DNA of 37,356 bases from Chara braunii. Taxonomy: Eukaryota; Streptophyta; Charophyceae; Charales; Characeae. Positions 30,397-37,356 of the stretch are shown here, piece after piece. Location of the stretch: positions 306,336-343,691 of the forward strand of contig BFEA01000728.1 of NCBI GenBank assembly GCA_003427395.1, read 5' to 3'. Within the stretch, counting starts at the first letter, position 1. Every line of letters begins with the position of its first letter. The position numbers and the translations under genes were made by a program. The notes beneath the pieces are model-generated. The model worked only from the letters and a program-made list of their open reading frames with translations, searched no databases and had not been told where the DNA came from.

Positions 30397-31359
30397 CTAG
30401 TCGGTCCGAGCCCCAGGCAAGGCCATTATCTGGCCCGCGCGACATTCAGGGTGATTTTTTTTTATTTTTTTTTTTTCAGGTGTTTGTTTTAGAATGTGAG
30501 GGGCGCGCAGCATTAGGGGGCCATCGGCCAAGGCATCAGCACGCCGTCGAGGGCGGACACCTATAGTGAGATGTCTCGACGAGGGAGCCGTCTCCAAGGA
30601 TGACGAAAGCACGCTTTTCGGCTCAGATATGTGGTCGTCGGGATGAGCCACCCGCTCCTGCCCTGCAACCACATTACTATCGAAGAACGCGAAAAACAAT
30701 GGAAGGTCCGGCAACGTCAATTTTTTCGTCCCCGACGGATTGAAAATATCAAAAAGCATCTTGTCGTACCCAGCGTGTTTGGCCCAACGAATAGCAACGC
30801 GTTTGACATTTGCCATCCGCTCACCTTTAGCGTTAAGGACCACCGTCAACTCCAACATGGCCAACGGTGAATCTCGTTCACTCCACTTCACCACACTGCC
30901 AATCGGCACAATGTTATCTTTGATCACCACGTACAGAACCAGTCCACTCGAGGGTTCCCCGATTCCACCCACCCAGTCCAACATCCAACACTTGTCTTTG
31001 TGGTCGACAACGGGCACCTCGTCTCCCACACCTGCTACGGACGTTTCACCAGACCTTTTACGCCTGGGCACAACGTCTATCGCAAATTTCCCCTGCCGAC
31101 CACCAGTCACCTCCTCCTGACCCGCAGCCCCGCTACTCATCAACACAGCCACATCCGGTCCAGAACCGCGAACACGAGTGGAAGGAGTGCCTGTAGAAGG
31201 CGCACCCCGCAGCACCGGGGTTCGTTGGCCCTTAGACCCTGGTGTCTCATCAGTCCCCACGCCAGCGATTGGTGTCCCCTTCGTTTTTTTCGGAGATTGC
31301 TCCATTCTCCTTGAACTTCTGCTAGCACGTCGTTTGCTTGGCTTCCTCTCCCGATCCAT
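30397..31359 (-). pseudogene. N-terminal region of the large minus-strand gene (320-residue frame)
   Basis: The frame starts with ATG at 31359 and a basic, Ser/Thr/Pro-rich tract (RKPSKRRASRSSRR). A compact segment follows: CWMLDWVGGIGEPSSGLVLY, LAMLELTVVLNAKGERMAN, AIRWAKHAGYDKMLFDIFN and LTLPDLPLFFAFFDSNVV. After FFDSNVV the frame loses protein character, which suggests a splice donor near 30,675 with the next exon at about 29,970 (EPFSLVHPPRYDF). No domain is recognised. It probably heads the same protein as the acidic and ParB-like parts. Confidence 0.5.
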
Positions 31360-31559
31360 CTCGAGCAGCTAGTCGCAGCTGAAAGAAAACGCACAAATGC
31401 GAACGCAGTCATTGCCTTGCCGATGCGCAAACACCTTAGGAATCGAAAACAACAATAGACAAGAACATGCAACAACAGAAGGGACACTGGACGCCCATCG
31501 TATTGAACTCGACGAACAGAGTCGGACACGAGGACAATAGCGGGGCAATATAGCGTGAC

Positions 31560-32000
31560 GACCGAAGTGTCCCTTCAACTCGTCGTCGTGTCCGACTCGA
31601 CGGAAGGAAGCGCACGTCATGAGGTCGCCGAAAGACGCACGCACCGTCCGGCGACTTTCGTGTCGAACACGACAAACAGCGGACGGCAAATCACAGTGTC
31701 GCTGTCGTGTCGAACTCGACGGTCGGAAGCGGACGTCATGACACGATCGTTGAGCCCGACACTACAAACAGCGGACGACACATGTCGCGGGCGAACGACC
31801 TGCACAGTCATCCAACTCGTCGTCGTGTCCGACTCGACGGTCGGAAGCGGGCGTCATGACACGGTCGTCGAGTAATCGAACACGAGAACAGAAGATGAGA
31901 GATGTCTGTGGGAGAACAACCCGCACGATCGAGTTGGACACGACGACGAATGCAGGCCAACATCGTGTGAGCACGACACTGCCCCTTCAACTCGTGGTTG
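31560..32000. repeat. Degenerate GTCGTGT-CGACTCGACGG array
   Basis: Units containing CGTGTC(C/G)(A/G)ACTCGACGG followed by TCGGAAGCGGACGTCATGAC recur several times with variable spacing. The frames open across it on both strands carry only the repeat. The wording is shared with the arrays at 33.8-34.7 kb. Confidence 0.65.
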
Positions 32001-32039
32001 TGTCGGTCTCGACGGTCGCAACTGTAGTTCCCCAGCGCC

Positions 32040-32540
32040 CACAACATGAGAACAACAAGCAGATACTGGGTATTTTTCGCAAGAAATCAAAACATGAGAA
32101 CAACAAGTTTTTTCGCAAGGAAACACAACATGAGAACAACATTCAGACACTTTGTACTTTTCGCTCAATGCGATGTCCATGTAGATGCAGTCCGAACAAA
32201 TGGAAAGGCAACGATGTGTCATTGTTGAACGCTCAACCAAAAAAACAGAACAGCAATCAGACTCTCCGTACTGGTTTGTTGCTCGTTCATGTGTCGTCGT
32301 TCCCGGATTTCAGGATATCGAAAAACAAGATCAGGACAACAATGACACACTGCGTAGTTTTTGCAACAAAACACAACATGAGAACAACAACCAGATACTG
32401 CATATTTCTCTCAAGAAAACACAATATGAAAACATCAATCGGACACTTCGTACTTTTCGCTCAATGCGAAGTCTATGAAAATGTAGCCCGAACAAATGGA
32501 AAGGCAGCGATGTGTCATTGTTGAGCGCACAACAAAAATA
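32040..32540. repeat. Direct duplication of about 345 bp spacing with ACATGAGAACAAC motifs
   Basis: A segment holding ACTTTTCGCTCAATGCGA, then GAACAAATGGAAAGGCA and CGATGTGTCATTGTTGA occurs at about 32,155-32,228 and 32,451-32,525. ACAACATGAGAACAACA-like words occur repeatedly upstream of each. No gene is supported here. Confidence 0.65.
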
Positions 32541-32662
32541 AAAAAACTCCCAACAGCGATCTCAGCACATCGAGAAACACAGCGCCGGAAGCGCCGGACA
32601 AACTTGCGAAAGTATGACACGTCGGAAAGTATTGAACGACAAAGGGGACCGACGAAGGCTAT

Positions 32663-33616
32663 CTATCGACTATGGCGAACTCTCCCATTGTTGCGGCCAT
32701 TCAATATGCCAAGTGCCGATCCGAAGGTCAGCCGCTGCGGCTCGTCGACGGTAGAGTTCTCAGCAAACACAAAAATGTATGTCATGCGCACGAACCCGGA
32801 GTTTTCGACGAGAGAACCGTCTATAGCATCCCGAATAGAAACGACTTTAGTCTCGACCTCGCGCCAAGCGTCCACGTCCTCCGCCTTGCCACCGACCACG
32901 ATATCTAGTTTCCCATCGACCTCTCTGGGAACTAAACTCATGTTCGTTCCGGACATAGACAACTCGTTCCTGGACACATACACGACAGCGTCTATCAAGT
33001 TGTGCGCCCTGTCCGAACAGGCAATGCAGAGGACCCTACAGAAGATGAAGCATCTCACACGCAATCTCACACAACAATATGACACTGCTCGAGGTGACAG
33101 ACCCGGAGATCGTAATGGATACTGATCGAGGAATCGAGAATGTCGCGCACAGTCGAGCAACTCCTGCTTCATAACACGGCACCATGTGGGCGGCGAGGTT
33201 GTCACGTATTCGCAATCTAAAACACCGAAAAGGTGGTTAAATTTCAACTTCTTACACAAATGACGCAAACGCACGGGACCCAACACATCGGACGACACAA
33301 CAATACGTTTTCCGAATTTCAACATATTGGCGAACTCATAATCGCCCGCCCACGGGCACTTCTTCGTCATGTTCACCCACTCATACTCCTCCCATGAGTC
33401 GAAATGTTTGTCGACAAACGGGACGACTTTCATCCAAGGATCGGACTCGAAGTCATCGAGACTAGCGCCGTCAAAGGTTGTGTTGCCCAGACATCGTCGG
33501 ACGTGTAGAGCGCAAGGTGGGAAAGGATGTGCCTTTCGTGCACGCCAACATTCTGGGGTCATCCAATGAGAGATCTCCATAGCGACAGCGAAGCGCGCTG
33601 CATGGCATAAGTGCAA
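32663..33616 (-). CDS. Unknown 317-residue ORF with probable intron
   Basis: A long uninterrupted minus frame. The first half reads CALHVRRCLGNTTFDGASLD, WMKVVPFVDKHFDSWEEYEW, KCPWAGDYEFANMLKFGKRI and LRHLCKKLKFNHLFGVLDCE. The middle (about 33,122-33,009) loses this character. The last part is protein-like again (NLIDAVVYVSRNELSMSG, GKLDIVVGGKAEDVDAWREV). Removing a 114-bp GT-AG stretch (33122-33009) keeps the frame and gives FLDQAHNLIDAV, so I prefer the spliced form. No known domain. Being upstream and on the same strand as the large broken gene, it may be its 5' part or a neighbour. Confidence 0.5.
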   Translation of the reverse strand: MHLCHAARFAVAMEISHWMTPECWRARKAHPFPPCALHVRRCLGNTTFDGASLDDFESDPWMKVVPFVDKHFDSWEEYEWVNMTKKCPWAGDYEFANMLKFGKRIVVSSDVLGPVRLRHLCKKLKFNHLFGVLDCEYVTTSPPTWCRVMKQELLDCARHSRFLDQYPLRSPGLSPRAVSYCCVRLRVRCFIFCRVLCIACSDRAHNLIDAVVYVSRNELSMSGTNMSLVPREVDGKLDIVVGGKAEDVDAWREVETKVVSIRDAIDGSLVENSGFVRMTYIFVFAENSTVDEPQRLTFGSALGILNGRNNGRVRHSR

Positions 33617-33689
33617 CGATCAACAACAGCATAGAACAATTGTCCTCGCCCCAACAATGCAAACAATCCAGGCCGCACGACATTGCAAT

Positions 33690-33775
33690 GCACACAATGT
33701 ATGTGCACAATCCATGCACACAATCCACGCACGCAATCTATGCACACAATCCACGCACACAAGCAGCCCAGGGCA
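33690..33775. repeat. CACAATCCACGCA-type short tandem repeats
   Basis: Repeats of about 13-14 bp such as ACACAATCCATGC and ACGCAATCTATGC, lying directly next to the larger 28-bp array. Confidence 0.75.
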
Positions 33776-33829
33776 CGCACACGATCGACGCCTCCCCGCA
33801 CACGCCGCATACGATACAAACAGCCCAGG

Positions 33830-34440
33830 GTCGTGTCGGACTCGACGATCATGTCGCACTCGACAATCGTGTTCGACTTGACAAAAGGGTACGATCGTGT
33901 TGGACTCGACGGCAGGGGATGATCGTCTTCGACTCCACGATAGGGCACGATCGTGTTGGAGAAGGGCACAATCGTGTTCGACTTGACGACAGGGCACGAT
34001 CGTGTTCGACTCGACGACAGGGCACGATCGTGTTCGACCGGACGACAGGGCACGATCGTGTTCGATTCGACAACAGGGCACGATCGTGTTCGACTCGACG
34101 ATCGTGTCGGACTCGATCGTGTTCGACTCGACGATCGTGTCGGACTCGATCGTGTTCGACTCGACGACGATCGTGTTCAACTCGACGATCGTGTCGGACT
34201 CAATCATGTTCGACTCGACGATCGTGTTCAGCTGGACGATCGTGCTCAACTCGACGATCGTGTCGGACTCGACGATCGTGTTCGACTCGACGGCAGGGCA
34301 CGATCGTGTCGGACTCGACGATCATGTTCGACTTGACGGCAGGGCACGATCGTGTTCGACTCGACGACAGGGCACGATCGTGTTCGTCTCGACGACAGGG
34401 CACGATCGTGTTCGACTAGACGATCATGTCGGACTCGACG
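33830..34440. repeat. 28-bp and 18-bp palindrome-rich minisatellite
   Basis: GGGCACGATCGTGTTCGACT plus CGACGACA repeats with an exact 28-bp period at 33964, 33992, 34020 and 34048. The array then shifts to units alternating GATCGTGTCGGACTC and GATCGTGTTCGACTCGAC. Words CGATCG and TCGA are self-complementary and occur dozens of times. Frames stay open on both strands and simply spell the repeat (TIVESN on minus, RLDDRA on plus). There are no unique spacers. Confidence 0.92.
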
Positions 34441-34715
34441 ATCGTGTTCGGCACAACAATTCGCTCGGTCGTCGAGTTCGATTCGACGACCGGCCAGATC
34501 GCCGTGTCCGAGACGACTCCTGCTCCGGTCCGTTGTCGTGTTCGACTCGATGGCACTCCTCCAGTCGTCGTCTTTGGCACGACGATTCGCTCGATCGTCG
34601 AGTTCGATTCGACGACCGACCCGATCGCCGTGTCCGAGACGACTCCTACTCCGGTCCGTTGTCGTGTTCGACTCGACGGTGCTCCTGTCGTCGTGTTCGG
34701 CACGGCTCCTATCAA
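34440..34715. repeat. 126-bp tandem repeat, just over two copies
   Basis: ATTCGCTCG begins at 34459 and 34585, and each is followed by GTCGAGTTCGATTCGACGAC, GATCGCCGTGTCCGAGACGA and CCGGTCCGTTGTCGTGTTCG. It continues the GTGTTCGACTCGACG wording of the array to its left. Confidence 0.85.
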
Positions 34716-35018
34716 CTAAAAGTGCCACGTGGCGTCATGTGGTTGCATTTGGGCTTGCTGGTTGTGTCCTCACCGTCTGATCTTGCGGACTTGGGGTGCT
34801 CTGCTGTGGCTGCGCGTCACGTTCTGGGTTAGTCTGCTCGCCTCTGTCGTCGCGACCTGCGACCGTCGGCACCTTCGTTGTGGTCCGCCGTCGTGTCGCG
34901 CAAGTGGTCTGCTATGCACGGACCTCCGATGTGTCAACGAATCCCTGTGCTCCGTCGCCGCGCCATGCACGTAGTCTGTTGTGCAAGAGCCTTCGCTGCG
35001 CTGCGTTGTTGCTGCGTT
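34716..35018. other. No recognisable gene
   Basis: GC-rich sequence with overlapping frames and no domain-like translation. Confidence 0.4.
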
Positions 35019-35093
35019 GCCCACCCGAAACCGAACAAAACCGAAAATGGGAAGTGGTGGACCCCCTCCATATATATAGTTTTTCGGGTGGGC
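35019..35093 (+). promoter_or_regulatory. TATA-like sequence inside an inverted repeat
   Basis: GCCCACCCGAAA (35019-35030) and TTTCGGGTGGGC (35082-35093) are exact reverse complements and enclose CATATATATAG (35069-35079). The right arm also contains TGGGCC, a common plant promoter word. No gene is visible downstream, so this is only a candidate core promoter on either strand. Confidence 0.35.
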
Positions 35094-35596
35094 CCTCCGG
35101 ACGCACCTGGTGGCCGTCCGATCCGGGAATGCGGACGGTCGGGATGATCGGCTGGCTGCAGGCGGGGATCTTGTGGTGCGGCCAGTGGACCGTCCTATTT
35201 TCCCCCGGTGATTCTTAGTCGTCGAATCGTCCGTCGACCGTCGACCACGATCATCTTTTCCCGTTGGGCAAAGCGGAGGCGCGGGGATGATGTTTCACGC
35301 CATAGTACAATCCCATCCCTCTGTTGCACAAGAGCGTTTCCCCCACATGAGTAGCCGCGACCTTTTTTCAGCGCTCCGTTGTTCGCGTTCTGGGAGAATC
35401 AACGCAGCAGTCCGCCAGCGTTAACACGACAACTGGCCCACTCTCCAGGTTAGTGCCGCTTCCGCCAACCCGGCTCCCCCCAACCCTCTCCCCCCCCCCC
35501 CATTTCACTAGCTTTTACACTTTGTCTAAATCTCGCGTTTTGCAATATGTGTCCATATTGTGTAAGCTTTATATTATACTTAATATATGACTTCTT

Positions 35597-35810
35597 GGAT
35601 TTTGCGATAGAGTGGATGTATTCATGTTATGAAAGGCTGAGATAATATACAATAATTGACTCATGAAACTTGTATTGATGCAGATATGCAATTTTTTTTT
35701 GAAATAGAATCATGGATGTATTCATGTTTAACTTATGAAAGGTTGATATATACAATAGTTGACTAATGATACTTGTATTGATGCAGATATACAATTTTCT
35801 TTGGAATACT
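35597..35810. repeat. About 100-bp A/T-rich tandem duplication
   Basis: TGGATGTATTCATGTT, GAAAGG-TGA-ATA and CTTGTATTGATGCAGATAT occur in the same order starting at 35613 and 35713. It is non-coding. The flanks, 35,094-35,596 and 35,811-35,945, contain nothing I recognise. Confidence 0.8.
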
Positions 35811-35945
35811 TAATTATACTATATTTGTCAATAAGATGCTAAAATCCTCTGCTTTTGTTGTTAATTTGCTTTTTTTCTGGCAAATTTGTTAATTTCATTA
35901 TGTTCACATTTTACAAAACATTTCATTTTTCACTAAAACACCGTT

Positions 35946-36160
35946 TCAATCAATCAATCAATCAATCACATCCATTGCTGCTCGCCATCGTCCTCCCCCC
36001 CCCTCCTCCTCCTCCTCCTCCTCCTCCTCCTTCTCCTCCACGCCCTCCTCCTCCTCCTCCACGCCCTCCTCCTCCTCCTCCTCATTGCCCTCCTCCTCCT
36101 CCTCATCGATTCCAGTTGATCTGGCCCGTTATTTGGTCTATCTGGGGGAGGGATGGCCGT
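35946..36160. repeat. Direct-repeat block A left of the second foldback element
   Basis: (TCAA)n, then CACATCCATTGCTGCTCGCC, ATCGTCC, a (CTC)n tract, and CATCGATTCCAGTTGATCTG with CCCGTTATTTGGTCTATCT. The same block recurs at 36,692-36,845 on the other side of the foldback element. The poly-Pro and poly-Arg frames here come from the (CTC)n tract. Confidence 0.85.
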
Positions 36161-36210
36161 GCTTGCACGTGGGACTTGCAATCTAGGATTGTTATTCAAG
36201 ATTTGTTTTG

Positions 36211-36692
36211 ATCGATTGATTGATTGATGGATAGGTCGATCCCTGCCTATACGCCGCTCGAACGCCTATTATGCGGCGATCCAAAAACAGAATCGATTAC
36301 ATAATCAATTCTGTTTTGGAATCGTCTGAAACAGGTGCCTACACGTGGCGGTTCGCCACGTTCAAGTGCCCGTTTGAAGCGTTTCCAAAACAGAATCGAT
36401 TACGTAATCGATTCTGTTTTGGAAACGCTTCAAACGGGCACTTGAACGTGGCGAACCGCCACGTGCAGGTGCCTGTTTCAGGCGATTCCAAAACAGAATC
36501 GATTACGTAATCGATTCGGTTTTGGAATCGCCGCATAACAGGCGCCTCGCAGCGGCAAAGTGGCCCGTGCAGGTCCCCTGGTCAGGCGCTTCCAAAATGA
36601 AATAGATTATGTAATCAATTTCGTCGTGGAAGCGTCATACTGGCGTCCGAGCGGAGTAGAGGGAGGGAGAGATGGAGAGATCAATCAATCAG

Positions 36693-36722
<30 letters not shown>
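36211..36722. mobile_element. Palindromic foldback element, right copy
   Basis: Same organisation as 22,024-22,504: (TGAT)n start, TATACGCCGCTCGAACGCC near the left, CTGGCGTCCGAGCGGAGTAG near the right, (ATCA)n end, and four palindromes centred near 36,303, 36,404, 36,507 and 36,608. Around 36,404 the arms match for about 100 bp with roughly five differences. The core AATCGATTACGTAATCGATT is intact in the second and third palindromes. The copy is close in sequence to the left one, with scattered substitutions. Confidence 0.88.
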
Positions 36723-36723
<1 letters not shown>

Positions 36724-36845
36724 CATTCATTGCTGCTCGCCATCGTCCCCCCCTCCCCGCTCCTCCTCCTCCTCCTCCTCCTCCTCCTCCTCCTCATCGA
36801 TTCCGATTGATCTGCCCCGTTATTTGTTCTATCTTGGGGAGGGAA
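36692..36845. repeat. Direct-repeat block A right of the second foldback element
   Basis: (TCAA)n, CACATTCATTGCTGCTCGCC, ATCGTCC, a (CTC)n tract, CATCGATTCCGATTGATCTG and CCCGTTATTTGTTCTATCTT. It matches 35,946-36,160 about 745 bp to the left, with a shorter CTC tract. Confidence 0.85.
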
Positions 36846-37356
36846 GCCAGCTGCCATCGCCACACGACTGATGGTTCGAACACCGTGGCAGCTGCCATCC
36901 TCATCACGTGCTTGTGTGATGCGTACAAGCTGATCTCAACTTCACGCTGGAGTTAGCCTAGCTTTCTCTCCAACCCAAAATGACGGTTTCAAGAATTAAG
37001 GGAAAAATAAATAATAATAATTTATTAATTAAAAAAAGGCGAGCGAGAAACATCGACCGATGGTCGTAAGGACATTTCTTCGCGGGGAAAGAAAAAAGGA
37101 GGGAAATTGTTTTCGAATACGGAAGAAAAGGAGGAGGAGGAGGAGGAGGAGGAGGAAGACAGACCGTGAGGCAGAGGACCGCGCACTCGTATTTGAGGAT
37201 GAAGACGACAGACATAGCAAAATGGGAAAAACATATATATATACAGACGCCTGCATGACACGGACTTGAGCGTTTTCAAGATAACTTTCAGTGCCTGAGT
37301 TTTTGTCATGCGTACGAAAAAGGTTTTGCAATGGCTCTTTGGATTTGCATCTTCTC
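36846..37356. other. No recognisable gene; contains (GGA)n tract
   Basis: Mixed sequence with a (GGA/GAG)n tract at about 37,129-37,156 that produces poly-Arg and poly-Ser frames. No domain or RNA gene is visible up to the window end. Confidence 0.5.

Noticed and set aside
33830-34440. CRISPR-like direct repeats of 28 bp
   Set aside because: The units abut with no unique spacers, the period changes to 18 bp, and the DNA is eukaryotic, so this is a minisatellite.
33640-34832. 259- and 276-residue plus-strand ORFs over the array
   Set aside because: They spell only the minisatellite (RLDDRA-type repeats).
35855-36211. Poly-proline protein
   Set aside because: It is produced by a (CTC)n tract inside direct-repeat block A, and the reverse strand gives poly-Arg equally well.
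36560-37356. Serine- and arginine-rich ORFs near the right end
   Set aside because: They come from trinucleotide repeats (CTC/GAG) and do not extend into protein-like sequence.

Overview
This window is eukaryotic, non-coding-rich, repeat-dense nuclear DNA, most likely from a streptophyte (green plant lineage). The evidence is degenerate plant-type telomere repeats (CCCTAAA), GT-AG introns of about 110-130 bp inside broken open frames, a tRNA-like gene resembling plant mitochondrial trnQ, tRNA-related SINE-like sequence, and several families of decayed transposon genes. The mixture (a permuted GIY-YIG/RT Penelope-like element, a DUF7869-like gene, Ulp1/C48 protease remnants, large tandem arrays) makes me think of a charophyte such as Chara, but that species guess rests on memory and is not proven by the sequence. 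I see no intact conventional host gene.

Layout. 1-2.2 kb: GC-rich then T/G-rich sequence with no supportable gene. 2.2-3.2 kb: interstitial telomere-like repeats. 3.6-5.0 kb: three small inverted-repeat (MITE-like) elements. 5.6-10.1 kb, minus strand: a decayed Penelope-like retroelement with the order CCHC knuckle, coiled coil, GIY-YIG endonuclease, reverse transcriptase fragment. The endonuclease is therefore N-terminal to the RT, and the element is cut off at a (GA)n tract. 10.7-11.1 kb: a SINE-like element with a tRNA-like head. 13.2-13.6 kb: TATA box, hairpin and tRNA-like boxes. 13,793-14,239: assembly gap. 14.5-15.2 kb: hairpin cluster, TATA box and a 54-bp minisatellite. 16.0 kb: organelle-type tRNA. 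17.3-20.1 kb, minus strand: DUF7869-like pseudogene with an identifiable intron. 20.3-20.9 kb: tandem repeats. 21.4-22.0 kb, plus strand: broken hypothetical gene.

The most interesting part is 22.0-36.7 kb. Two copies of a roughly 500-bp palindromic foldback element (four repeats each of a palindrome centred on CGATTACGTAATCG) bracket about 14 kb of minus-strand coding remnants. In transcription order these are: an unknown ORF with a likely intron (33.6-32.7 kb), a basic N-terminal region (31.4-30.4 kb), an acidic region (29.9-29.3 kb), a possible ParB/sulfiredoxin-like segment with an SGQHN motif (29.3-28.4 kb), unknown and possibly methyltransferase-like segments (28.4-25.9 kb), a 62-residue tandem repeat (25.4-24.8 kb), and a Ulp1/C48 cysteine protease with its full catalytic set (23.7-22.9 kb). 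All are broken by stops and frameshifts. One reading is a large, dead mobile element with foldback termini. That is inference, and the two termini could be independent insertions.

Arrays rich in the motif GTGTTCGACTCGACG occur at 31.6-32.0 and 33.8-34.7 kb and share wording with the in-frame repeat at 24.8-25.4 kb.
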